From Rhodospirillaceae bacterium (GTDB lineage Bacteria; Pseudomonadota; Alphaproteobacteria; UBA8366): DNA of 22,484 nucleotides. Both the position numbers and the translations under genes were made by a program. Positions within the stretch are counted from its first letter, which is position 1, and each line of letters begins with the position of its first letter. The notes beneath the pieces were generated by a model. It was given only the letters and a program-made list of their open reading frames with translations, was not told the DNA's origin and did not search any database. Below, piece after piece: positions 14,298-21,479 of the stretch. The stretch covers positions 48,756 to 71,239 of the forward strand of contig PARQ01000005.1 of assembly GCA_002711555.1 (NCBI GenBank), in the 5' to 3' direction.

Positions 14298-15662
14298 TTA
14301 CACCTCTACCATTTCTATTGGGAAAGGTTCCAGTGGGTCTTCGATTTCCATTCTGTGCCAAATACTAAACTCATACGTTTGCCCAACGGGCATATCGGAA
14401 GGTGAAAATGGGATTGCGAGGTTCCCTGAGATGCATTTCCGGCCCGGGAAATCAGTATGCAGCAATGCATAACGCACTTTTGCCATAATGGCTTTGCTGG
14501 TCTCAGGGTCATCTGCAAGCACGTCCGCAAGTAATCCGATTTCGTGGGCTTGAGTATCCTTTACGGGCTCCCTCGGTCCCATCGTGGCATCCTTTCCATA
14601 AACTCGAATGTTAAGTCGGTATTGGTCTCGGCTGATACTGAGATTAGCTGCTTCTACGGCGACGCGTTCGTGGCAGGCTTTGATGAACTCATCTATCACA
14701 GAAATGAGTATTGGATCGCGTACTCCCGCAATAAAAACAGTACGGTAGCCCGATAATTTTACACCTTCAAGTTTAACAGTGTAGCGATTGGCGTCTTCGA
14801 AACGGCTGTCGCTTACCTTGACTATTCTTTCATCTAGTTGCTCGTAATTGGAATGCGTTGTAACCAGCGTGCCTTCAGGCTCTTCTAGATGGTAGGGGCT
14901 CGGGTTTTCATAGAGTGTATGTGCCGCAATGCGCATGCGCGTGCAGCGTTTGTCGGGATGACCTGGCTCAACAAGGAAATAATCGTCATGCAATGTGCCT
15001 ATAACGCAATCTTGGCCAGTCCGCGGGGTAGTTACTTGTCCTGCACACTCAATAATTTTCGATAGATGCCAACAAAGTCCAGGATCGAACCCCCTCATTA
15101 ATGGTATTGCAGAATAAATGGACGCATCCGTAGCTCGACCTGCCAAGACAACTTGTGCTCCATCATTAATAGCCTTTTGAAATGGTTCGACACCCATCAT
15201 GCCCACAACTCTGTGGCTTTCGTCAATCATGCTTGGGGTCATTTCAGAGATCGGGCCAAGTGATTCAATCTTTCCAGCAGCACACTTTTGCTTCAGGTAG
15301 CCGGCCGATTGCTCGGCACGAATTAAGGCCATATTGAAGTGCAGTTCTTTTTCTTCAGCGATTTCTTTAACGACATCGCGCACAAAATTTAGCTGTGGGT
15401 CACTTCCTCCACCACCGCAAGAGCCAATTAGCATTGGGATCTGTTGTTTTATAGCAGCCTCAAGCATCAAAGAGAGATCTCTCTTGATTGCTTGGCGCGA
15501 TACAAAGGGGATTCCCTGACCGAGGTAGTGAGGCCCCGGGTCCATAGATCCACCATCGGCTGCAATAAAATCTAAGCCTTGTTCGAGACCTCTATTGAAG
15601 GCTTCCTCTGTGTAGCCATAACCAACCATTCCGGTAGTTGCCATCATTCGTAATTCAGCCAT
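14298..15662 (-). CDS. AtuA-like acyclic terpene utilization family protein (DUF1446)
   Basis: A 454-residue DUF1446 protein. Visible are A-A-D-G-G-S-M-D-P-G-P-H-Y-L-G (34-48), the glycine-rich I-G-S-C-G-G-G-G-S-D-P (79-89), V-L-A-G-R-A-T-D-A-S-I (about 170-180), and E-P-E-G-T-L-V-T. AtuA was named from the citronellol/geraniol (acyclic terpene) catabolic cluster of Pseudomonas, but its reaction is unknown; related genes occur in many catabolic clusters, so a terpene substrate cannot be assumed. It is the first gene of the nine-gene minus-strand run that ends with F420 synthesis. A GGGAGA ribosome site lies upstream of the ATG. The divergent region in front carries two perfect inverted repeats, so this gene is probably where transcription of the run is controlled. 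Confidence 0.88.
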   Translation of the reverse strand: MAELRMMATTGMVGYGYTEEAFNRGLEQGLDFIAADGGSMDPGPHYLGQGIPFVSRQAIKRDLSLMLEAAIKQQIPMLIGSCGGGGSDPQLNFVRDVVKEIAEEKELHFNMALIRAEQSAGYLKQKCAAGKIESLGPISEMTPSMIDESHRVVGMMGVEPFQKAINDGAQVVLAGRATDASIYSAIPLMRGFDPGLCWHLSKIIECAGQVTTPRTGQDCVIGTLHDDYFLVEPGHPDKRCTRMRIAAHTLYENPSPYHLEEPEGTLVTTHSNYEQLDERIVKVSDSRFEDANRYTVKLEGVKLSGYRTVFIAGVRDPILISVIDEFIKACHERVAVEAANLSISRDQYRLNIRVYGKDATMGPREPVKDTQAHEIGLLADVLADDPETSKAIMAKVRYALLHTDFPGRKCISGNLAIPFSPSDMPVGQTYEFSIWHRMEIEDPLEPFPIEMVEV

Positions 15663-15718
15663 TTTTGAATTTCTCCCGGACGTTAAAAAAAAGATCCACT
15701 CATTGTATTAACGATAAA

Positions 15719-15736
15719 TCAAGTACATTTACTTGA
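15719..15736. promoter_or_regulatory. Perfect inverted repeat, likely operator (TCAAGTA-N4-TACTTGA)
   Basis: Seven-base arms with a CATT spacer and no mismatch, 57 bp upstream of the AtuA-like ATG in the divergent region. On the minus strand it covers the expected -35 position relative to a TACAAT hexamer (15702-15707). On the plus strand its right arm overlaps a TTGACC. The symmetry suits a dimeric regulator; the family is unknown and no regulator gene is in the window. Confidence 0.55.
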
Positions 15737-15761
15737 CCAGTGGGGTTTACATATTGATAGT
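15733..15761 (+). promoter_or_regulatory. Possible promoter toward the MmgE/PrpD gene
   Basis: TTGACC (15733-15738) and GATAGT (15756-15761) are 17 bp apart on the plus strand. This would give a leader of about 130 bases before the ATG at 15897. The -35 overlaps the inverted repeat at 15719-15736, so regulator binding would affect it. The -10 match is poor and a nearer promoter cannot be excluded. Confidence 0.25.
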
Positions 15762-15805
15762 GATGCAAACCAAGGTTGTGAAAAAAAAACCTTTTTAAGA
15801 TAGCT

Positions 15806-15819
15806 TGGTATCAATACCA
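15806..15819. promoter_or_regulatory. Perfect inverted repeat, likely operator (TGGTAT-CA-ATACCA)
   Basis: Six-base arms with a 2-bp spacer and no mismatch, 77 bp upstream of the MmgE/PrpD start codon. The T-G-G-T/A-C-C-A ends recall sites of the FadR branch of GntR regulators, but the spacing between them is wider (6 instead of about 3 bp), so the family is not assigned. It differs in sequence from the repeat at 15719-15736, suggesting two regulators. Confidence 0.45.
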
Positions 15820-15896
15820 TGAGAACCTTATTTATATGGTTTTTCAATTCGGCCGGTTGAGGCTTCTAGCTAGCGTTTGTCTTTTTGGAGAGTAAA

Positions 15897-17318
15897 ATGG
15901 TCAAAAATTTAGCATCAATTCAGCCTGAAACTCAGTTTACACAGCCGATTGCGCTAAGGTTTGCCAAATTTGCCCAGTCCTTGCATTTTGAGGATATACC
16001 AGCTTCGGTGCGTGATCGTGCAAAGTATCTGATATTGGATGCTGTCGGTATCGCTTTTGCTTCCCGTCATTACCCCTTTTCAGGGAAGATACTGACTGGC
16101 CTCCTAGATGCAGCGGGTACCGGGACTGCCTCGGTTATAGGGTTTCAAGAGAAATTACCGTTGAGGGATGCGGTAATAATGAATGGTGCGCTGATACACG
16201 GTCTAGACTACGACGACACACACTTACGAAGCGTTGTGCATCCCACGGCTAGTTCCCTGAGCACGGCTTTAGGCCTAAGTGAGCAGTGCGGTGTTGATGG
16301 TAGTGAGTTGCTGACCACTTATGTGATTGCAATGGAGAGTATCATTCGCATTGGGATGGCTGCGATGGGGGGATTACACAAGCGGGGTTACCATCCGACA
16401 GGGGTGTGCGCGCATTTTTCCAGCGCCTTAGCAGCTGGGCGGCTTTTGGGCTTAGATGTGAAAGAATTGGCAAGTGCTCAAGCGTTTGCAGGCAGCACAG
16501 CTGCAGCAAGTATGGAATTCGTCGAAGAGGGAGGTTGGAATAAGAGATTACATCCGGGCTGGGGCGGTGCAGCAGGAATAACCGCCGCTTATTTGGCTAA
16601 AAACGGATTTGTTGGACCAACTTGGCCGTACGAGGGTCGATATGGTCTATATAAGAGTCACCTGCATGATGATGAAGAACATGTTGATTATGAGTGCCTT
16701 ACCGCTGGGCTGGGTGATGTTTGGGAGTGTTTAGATACAGCGGTTAAGCCATTTCCTAGTTGTCACTTTACACATGCTTTGGCAGATTCAGCGTTGGAGT
16801 TAAAGCGTTCCCGATCAATCGAGCTGGAGAGTATCCAAAAAATATTGGTTCAAATGCCAGAAATAGCAGTTAACCTAATAGCGGAGCCATCGGCAAATAA
16901 ACTCAAACCTGCTAGCGACTACGATGCTAAATTCTCTGCTCAATTCATAGTTGCAGCCTGTTTACACAGAGGTAAATTTGGGCTCTCAGAACTTACGGAT
17001 GATGTTCTTAGTGATGAGGCTATTTTGAAATTAGCATCAAAGGTTGAGTATGAGATTGACCCACAAACGGGGTACCCAGACTATTATTCAGGCGGGGTCA
17101 TCATCACGACTAAAGATGGTATTGAACATGTGCATTACGAGCGTGTAAACCGTGGAGCTGGTGAAAGAGCATTGAGCGAAGCTGAAATCTCATCAAAATT
17201 TTTTGATAATGCCCTTCTGGAGATACCGAGAGACCGAGCGGAGTCAATTCGCGATGTCGTGCTTGAACTCGACAAAAAACCAGCACGTGAATTCGCGTCT
17301 AACTTAACTTCTGCTTAG
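15897..17318 (+). CDS. MmgE/PrpD family protein
   Basis: A 473-residue member of the MmgE/PrpD family, which includes 2-methylcitrate dehydratase, cis-aconitate decarboxylase and many dehydratase-like enzymes of unknown substrate. Family features are the N-terminal Y-L-I-L-D-A-V-G-I-A, N-G-A-L-I-H-G-L-D-Y-D-D-T-H, V-H-P-T-A-S-S-L-S-T-A-L, G-Y-H-P-T-G-V-C-A-H-F, G-W-N-K-R-L-H-P-G-W-G, and K-P-F-P-S-C-H-F-T-H. The active-site region looks intact. The frame extends to a TTG at 15885, but the ATG at 15897 has TGGAGAG just upstream and is preferred. No prpB or prpC is present, so methylcitrate is unlikely. It is divergent from the AtuA/F420 run across a repeat-bearing region and convergent with rpoN, so it is probably a single-gene unit controlled with that run. 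Confidence 0.88.
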   Translation: MVKNLASIQPETQFTQPIALRFAKFAQSLHFEDIPASVRDRAKYLILDAVGIAFASRHYPFSGKILTGLLDAAGTGTASVIGFQEKLPLRDAVIMNGALIHGLDYDDTHLRSVVHPTASSLSTALGLSEQCGVDGSELLTTYVIAMESIIRIGMAAMGGLHKRGYHPTGVCAHFSSALAAGRLLGLDVKELASAQAFAGSTAAASMEFVEEGGWNKRLHPGWGGAAGITAAYLAKNGFVGPTWPYEGRYGLYKSHLHDDEEHVDYECLTAGLGDVWECLDTAVKPFPSCHFTHALADSALELKRSRSIELESIQKILVQMPEIAVNLIAEPSANKLKPASDYDAKFSAQFIVAACLHRGKFGLSELTDDVLSDEAILKLASKVEYEIDPQTGYPDYYSGGVIITTKDGIEHVHYERVNRGAGERALSEAEISSKFFDNALLEIPRDRAESIRDVVLELDKKPAREFASNLTSA

Positions 17319-17424
17319 ACAATGTTGTTGTCCATGAGCATAGTTTCAGAACTCTGTGTGAGAGCCGCAGCTTTTTTCTAAAGAACCTAATAGCGTACAA
17401 GTCTCAGCGCAGTTTTGCAAATTT

Positions 17425-18999
17425 TCATATGCGTTTATTCTTCTCCCGCCGTCGCTGTACAGAAGAAGAAATTTTCATCGACTCCCGGTATTTTGCAACT
17501 GTGCGCCTTGCGATATCTATGCCTTCTCTTTGCAGGATAGAGACGATCCCGTCGTCTGACAGTATTGATCCGGGGTCTTCCTCATCGACCAGTGTTTTAA
17601 TGCGGTGGCGCACAGACTCAGCAGAGTGTTCTGATATGCCGCCGACGCCGCTTATCGATGAAGTGAAGAAATATTTCAATTCAAAAGTGCCTCGCGGTGT
17701 GTGAATGTATTTGTTTGAGGTAACACGGCTCACTGTGCTTTCGTGCATTTCGATAGCTTCAGCAATATCGCGAAGGACAAGCGGGCGAAGATGTTCTACT
17801 CCCTTACTAAAAAAGCCGTGTTGCTGGCGTACAATCTCACGGGAGACCCTGAGTATTGTGGTTGCTCGCTGATGCAAAGATTTCATAAGCCAATTAGCGG
17901 ATTGTAGTTGCTCAGCGATGTACTCCTTTTCATCTTTTTTTCGAGCCTCGCCAGCGACTCTCGCATGGTAATCTTTGTTTATGAGTACGCGCGGAAGGGT
18001 TTCGGGATTGAGTTCAACAATCCAGTCACCATCGGGATGTGGTCGCATTAAGATATCGGGGATAACTGTTTGGAGAATCTCTCGTTCAAAATTCTGTGCT
18101 GGTTTGGGATCTAAAGCTCGGACTTCAGCGACCATATCAGTCAAATCCTCCTCATCAACGCCGCATATCTTTATGAGCGCTGCTTTATCCTGTTTTGCGA
18201 GTAGGTCGAGGTTATCCAGTAAAGCTTCCATGGCTGGGTCATAACGGTTACGGTCTTGTAGTTGCAGAGCCAAGCATTCTTTCAGGTCGCGCGCGAAAAT
18301 GCCCGGAGGATCAAACCTCTGTAATGCTTTAAGTACTCTTTCTACTCTCTCTGCTGAGCAGCCCAAAGTGGCTGATAAATCTTTTAATGGAGAGCTGATC
18401 CAGCCTGACTGATCAAGTAATTCTATTAAATGGCGGCCCACCATTCGGTCCTTAGCATCTACAATGTCTACGGTTAGCTGCTCTGATAGGTGATCTCGCA
18501 AGGACTTGGCCTCACTAAGGGTAGCTTCAATGTCACTTATTGGTGTGCTGAAATCGCTACGTCCACCTTGGGCGTTATTAAGCTTGTCGAGAGAAAGACC
18601 CTGCTCATTTGCGCCATTATCATTTAGAGCTGTTCCAGCATCAGTCGGGCTTTCGCTTTCCCAAACGGAGTCATGGTCTATATCAAGCGGACTTTCAGCT
18701 TCATTGGTAGTTGCGGCGCCTGTAGCAAATTCTAGGGTATCGGGGGTTGTGCTGTCATCATTAGGTTGTTGTTCGTTATAAGTATCAGTGCCTGTGCTGT
18801 CGCGTGAGCGCTCTGCTACGCTCGGTTCGTCACCAGTTTGCTCATCACGTTCGAGCATAGGATTCTGTTGCAGTTCGGCTTCGACGAATTCCCGCAACTC
18901 ATTACTAGAGAATTGCAAAAGCTTAATAGCTTGTTGCAACTGGGGTGTCATAACGAGGTTTTGGGATTGGCGTAAATCGAGGCGTTGTGAGAGAACCAT
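17425..18999 (-). CDS. rpoN: RNA polymerase sigma-54 factor
   Basis: A 524-residue sigma-54. Region I is intact: V-L-S-Q-R-L-D-L-R-Q-S-Q, M-T-P-Q-L-Q-Q-A-I-K-L-L-Q. An acidic Ser/Thr/Asp-rich region II follows (about 52-150), then the core-binding region, the DNA-binding helices (E-S-T-V-S-R-V-T-S-N-K) and the RpoN box A-R-R-T-V-A-K-Y-R-E (about 497-506). The frame is open to 19074, but that would overlap lptB; the ATG at 18999 puts the conserved region I at the N-terminus and leaves 19 bp after lptB. The usual downstream neighbours hpf and ptsN are absent; a convergent MmgE/PrpD gene follows after 106 bp. It directs transcription from -24/-12 promoters with enhancer-binding activators, none of which is in the window. 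Confidence 0.96.
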   Translation of the reverse strand: MVLSQRLDLRQSQNLVMTPQLQQAIKLLQFSSNELREFVEAELQQNPMLERDEQTGDEPSVAERSRDSTGTDTYNEQQPNDDSTTPDTLEFATGAATTNEAESPLDIDHDSVWESESPTDAGTALNDNGANEQGLSLDKLNNAQGGRSDFSTPISDIEATLSEAKSLRDHLSEQLTVDIVDAKDRMVGRHLIELLDQSGWISSPLKDLSATLGCSAERVERVLKALQRFDPPGIFARDLKECLALQLQDRNRYDPAMEALLDNLDLLAKQDKAALIKICGVDEEDLTDMVAEVRALDPKPAQNFEREILQTVIPDILMRPHPDGDWIVELNPETLPRVLINKDYHARVAGEARKKDEKEYIAEQLQSANWLMKSLHQRATTILRVSREIVRQQHGFFSKGVEHLRPLVLRDIAEAIEMHESTVSRVTSNKYIHTPRGTFELKYFFTSSISGVGGISEHSAESVRHRIKTLVDEEDPGSILSDDGIVSILQREGIDIARRTVAKYRESMKISSSVQRRREKNKRI

Positions 19000-19018
19000 T
19001 ATGTAGGTGGTTCTGCCT

Positions 19019-19846
19019 TTAAAGGCTGAACCGTTCTCCAAGATAGACACGGCGAACTTCATTATTTGCGACAATTTCGTCTGGGCGCCCTTCCATCAAT
19101 AATCTACCATCGTGGAGAATATATGCTCGATCGACAACCTCGAGCGTTTCACGTACATTATGGTCCGTGATGAGAACGCCAATGCCACGGTCTTTTAGAT
19201 GAATGACGAGCTCTCTAATGTCTCGTACTGCTATAGGGTCGATACCCGCGAGAGGTTCGTCTAAAAGAATAAAATTTGGCTGGGAGGCCAAGGCGCGCGC
19301 AATTTCTACCCGACGTCTCTCTCCTCCGGATAGTGCAAGCGATGGAGTACGGCGCAAATGTGTTATTGAGAACTCGGCAAGCAATGCTTCGAGCATTGCT
19401 TCACGTTGTTCTCTATTTCCTTCAACTACTTCAAGGACACCGCGGATATTTTGCTCAACGTTAAGACCGCGAAATATAGATGGTTCTTGGGGCAAATAAC
19501 CAATGCCCAATCTAGCGCGCCTATACATAGGAAGAGTGGTGATATCATGTCCGTCCATTAAGACGGCTCCATAGTCTGCGGCAATCAGCCCGGTAATAAT
19601 ATAAAAACAAGTTGTCTTGCCGGCACCATTTGGACCTAGTAGCCCAATAACTTCTCCACGTTGCAGATAGAGGCTTACATCCCTTAGTATTGGCCGCTTC
19701 TTGAATTGCTTTCCCAGGTTTCGCACTACCAATCCTGAATTAGAGGCAATAAGTTGCGGCCCCTCCTGATTGGTTTGAACCCTGTCTGACGACCCGTTCG
19801 ATGTCATCGGTGGCGAAGGGAATGGAGGTTCGGACGATTGGCTCAC
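19019..19846 (-). CDS. lptB: LptB: LPS export ABC transporter ATPase
   Basis: A 275-residue ABC ATPase that powers LPS extraction from the inner membrane with LptF/LptG and LptC. Walker A is G-P-N-G-A-G-K-T-T (71-79), signature L-S-G-G-E-R-R (172-178), Walker B I-L-L-D-E-P (E197), and switch histidine H229 in T-D-H-N-V. The Q-loop is [10 protein letters not shown]. The ABC core begins near residue 38, so the polar N-terminal extension of about 35 residues is longer than in E. coli LptB (241 residues). The start used is GTG with GGAG upstream. An ATG at 19807 would shorten the extension but lacks a ribosome site. It lies 55 bp after lptA and 19 bp before rpoN. Confidence 0.95.
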   Translation of the reverse strand: MSQSSEPPFPSPPMTSNGSSDRVQTNQEGPQLIASNSGLVVRNLGKQFKKRPILRDVSLYLQRGEVIGLLGPNGAGKTTCFYIITGLIAADYGAVLMDGHDITTLPMYRRARLGIGYLPQEPSIFRGLNVEQNIRGVLEVVEGNREQREAMLEALLAEFSITHLRRTPSLALSGGERRRVEIARALASQPNFILLDEPLAGIDPIAVRDIRELVIHLKDRGIGVLITDHNVRETLEVVDRAYILHDGRLLMEGRPDEIVANNEVRRVYLGERFSL

Positions 19847-19901
19847 TTAGGTTGATACTCCAGTACGATATTTCCAAAAACTCACTATCTATAACACAGT
19901 C

Positions 19902-20762
19902 TTATCGCGTCTGGTTGGGTGTAATCAAACCTTTTACACGCTTACCAATAAGCTTATAGATACCTGTTTTTAAATTTACCTTTGCCGTGTCTCCATTTAA
20001 CTGGTTATTATTGCTCGTGATTTTAACGTTCCCCCGCAATGTTGCCACACTCGTTTTGGGATAATACTCCCCTCTATCCCCTCTTATAATTGCATTCGAA
20101 ACTGACACATGGACGTTACCAATGGCATCTACTCTATCGATTCGCTGCCCATTCGTGGTTGTTTTTTTGTTAGTCACACTGGGGGTAGTGAAATAAGCAG
20201 TGAGCATATCTGCGTGCAGACGCTGTTTGTTTTGAATAACTACTGCCTTTCCTCGTGCAACAGCTGTTTGACGTTTATCCCAATACTCGAGACTATCTCG
20301 TGCTTTCAAAATACCTTGAGGCGAGATCATCTGAAGTTTTTTCCCATTGAGAACGAAGACTGACTCTTTGACGTGATAAACGGCCATGTCTCCGGTCGCA
20401 ATTGTCTTTGCCGGCCTCCCTGTTTGATCTTTGCCCAATGAAACTATTTTCACTTGTCCTTTTGCATCAAGCCTGACCATCTCTTGGCCTTGCCCCGTTG
20501 CTGCGTCCCGATAATGAGCGACTAGCTCTTCCGCTTGTAGCGTTACCTTTCCGCGTGCCGCTCTCGCATTGCCACGTGCAATATATTTCCCCTGCTTCGG
20601 GATCCACTCTAGACCGTCATCGGCCTCTATGACCAAGGGAGAGGTATTGTCGTCAGTGGCCATAGGTATGTTTACTGACTGGGGATGTGTTGTAGACGAT
20701 AGCAGAATTTGTCCTAGCCAAACAAAAACCGCAGCCAATATGACCGGGTAAGGTGTCCTCAT
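19902..20762 (-). CDS. lptA: LptA/OstA-like periplasmic LPS transport protein
   Basis: A 286-residue secreted protein that forms the beta-jellyroll bridge carrying LPS across the periplasm. It has an N-terminal hydrophobic signal (about residues 7-22, V-I-L-A-A-V-F-V-W-L-G-Q-I-L-L). It then shows OstA-type repeats such as Y-I-A-R-G-N-A-R-A, V-T-L-Q-A-E-E-L-V-A-H-Y, and a late G-D-R-G-E-Y-Y-P-K-T with L-R-G-N-V-K-I-T-S-N-N-N-Q-L-N-G-D. It is longer than E. coli LptA (185 residues). The ATG overlaps the lptC stop by 4 bp. Identity rests on the OstA pattern plus its place between lptC and lptB. Confidence 0.9.
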   Translation of the reverse strand: MRTPYPVILAAVFVWLGQILLSSTTHPQSVNIPMATDDNTSPLVIEADDGLEWIPKQGKYIARGNARAARGKVTLQAEELVAHYRDAATGQGQEMVRLDAKGQVKIVSLGKDQTGRPAKTIATGDMAVYHVKESVFVLNGKKLQMISPQGILKARDSLEYWDKRQTAVARGKAVVIQNKQRLHADMLTAYFTTPSVTNKKTTTNGQRIDRVDAIGNVHVSVSNAIIRGDRGEYYPKTSVATLRGNVKITSNNNQLNGDTAKVNLKTGIYKLIGKRVKGLITPNQTR

Positions 20763-21475
20763 CCTTCCTTCATCCGGTGTGGAAATAACGTCAATTTTGA
20801 GCGCCCGGTGAAAAGTATTCGCTTAGATTTGTAAAAAAGGACGAACCCTTCAGATTGAAGGTTTCCTAGGGGACCTTGGCCTTCGACGGGGTCGACACCA
20901 CGCGCATCCCCTGCTTTCAAATCAACGACTGTATTTTCGGTGCGGAATTCGTATCCAGTATCGTGAAAGAGGTTTACTCCACCCGTTAGCTCTAAAAGCT
21001 GCATTTTGTGATTGTAAAATCCGTCTTTTGCCGTGATAGCAGCCCACGAACCATTCTGCATCATTACGTCTACTTTGGGCCCTTGTAACGAGAACTCCAT
21101 ATCAGTCGCATTCTTCTGATGTGCTTTTGTCGCTGTTATCGTGAATGGCTTTTCTTCTAATATTCCCGCATATCGACCATTGAGCATCGTTAAGTTCTTC
21201 GCCGCACTTTTGTCAATTTTTGCGGGACCGAGAGTAAATCTGCGTTGCTGCTGGTCTAACTGAGGCCATACAAGAACAATAACTATAAGGCCTGTAGCGA
21301 TAGTTGGGAGTAAAACACGCATTGTTCCTACAAAACGACCATAAAAAGGAGATACACTAACCTGCTGTCGGGCCGAAATAGGGATGTCGCGACGCTGCAA
21401 GCGTTGATCGGGTTTTTTTAAACCAGATACATGCTTATTCTTTTGAGCGGATTGAGCAATCGGCATATCATCCAT
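20759..21475 (-). CDS. lptC: LptC: LPS export membrane-anchored protein
   Basis: A 238-residue protein with one transmembrane segment (about 54-70, L-L-P-T-I-A-T-G-L-I-V-I-V-L-V-W) after a basic cytoplasmic tail, then a periplasmic domain of the LptC/OstA type: L-N-G-R-Y-A-G, F-T-I-T-A-T-K-A, W-A-A-I-T-A-K-D-G-F-Y. It passes LPS from LptBFG to LptA. The cytoplasmic tail of about 50 residues is longer than in E. coli, as is common in alphaproteobacteria. It starts 4 bp after kdsD and is coupled to lptA by an ATGA overlap. A second ATG three codons in is possible. Confidence 0.88.
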   Translation of the reverse strand: MDDMPIAQSAQKNKHVSGLKKPDQRLQRRDIPISARQQVSVSPFYGRFVGTMRVLLPTIATGLIVIVLVWPQLDQQQRRFTLGPAKIDKSAAKNLTMLNGRYAGILEEKPFTITATKAHQKNATDMEFSLQGPKVDVMMQNGSWAAITAKDGFYNHKMQLLELTGGVNLFHDTGYEFRTENTVVDLKAGDARGVDPVEGQGPLGNLQSEGFVLFYKSKRILFTGRSKLTLFPHRMKEG

Positions 21476-21479
21476 TGCG

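Noticed and set aside
14293..14361. N-terminal extension of the DUF4387 gene
   Set aside because: It would overlap the AtuA-like gene by 64 bp; the ATG at 14292 has a ribosome site and matches family length.
15772..15793. AAGGTT-N10-AACCTT repeat as a terminator stem
   Set aside because: The stem is short and AT-rich with an A-rich loop, and it lies upstream of genes rather than after one; noted only as part of the control region.
15897..17318. Assignment as prpD (2-methylcitrate dehydratase)
   Set aside because: No prpB, prpC or acn neighbour is present and the family spans many substrates, so only the family name is given.
17319..17424. Rho-independent terminator between the MmgE/PrpD gene and rpoN
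   Set aside because: A T6 run follows only a 3-bp stem (AGC/GCT around 17367-17376); too weak to call.
19000..19074. N-terminal extension of rpoN
   Set aside because: It overlaps the end of lptB and would put 25 non-conserved residues before region I, which is normally at the N-terminus.
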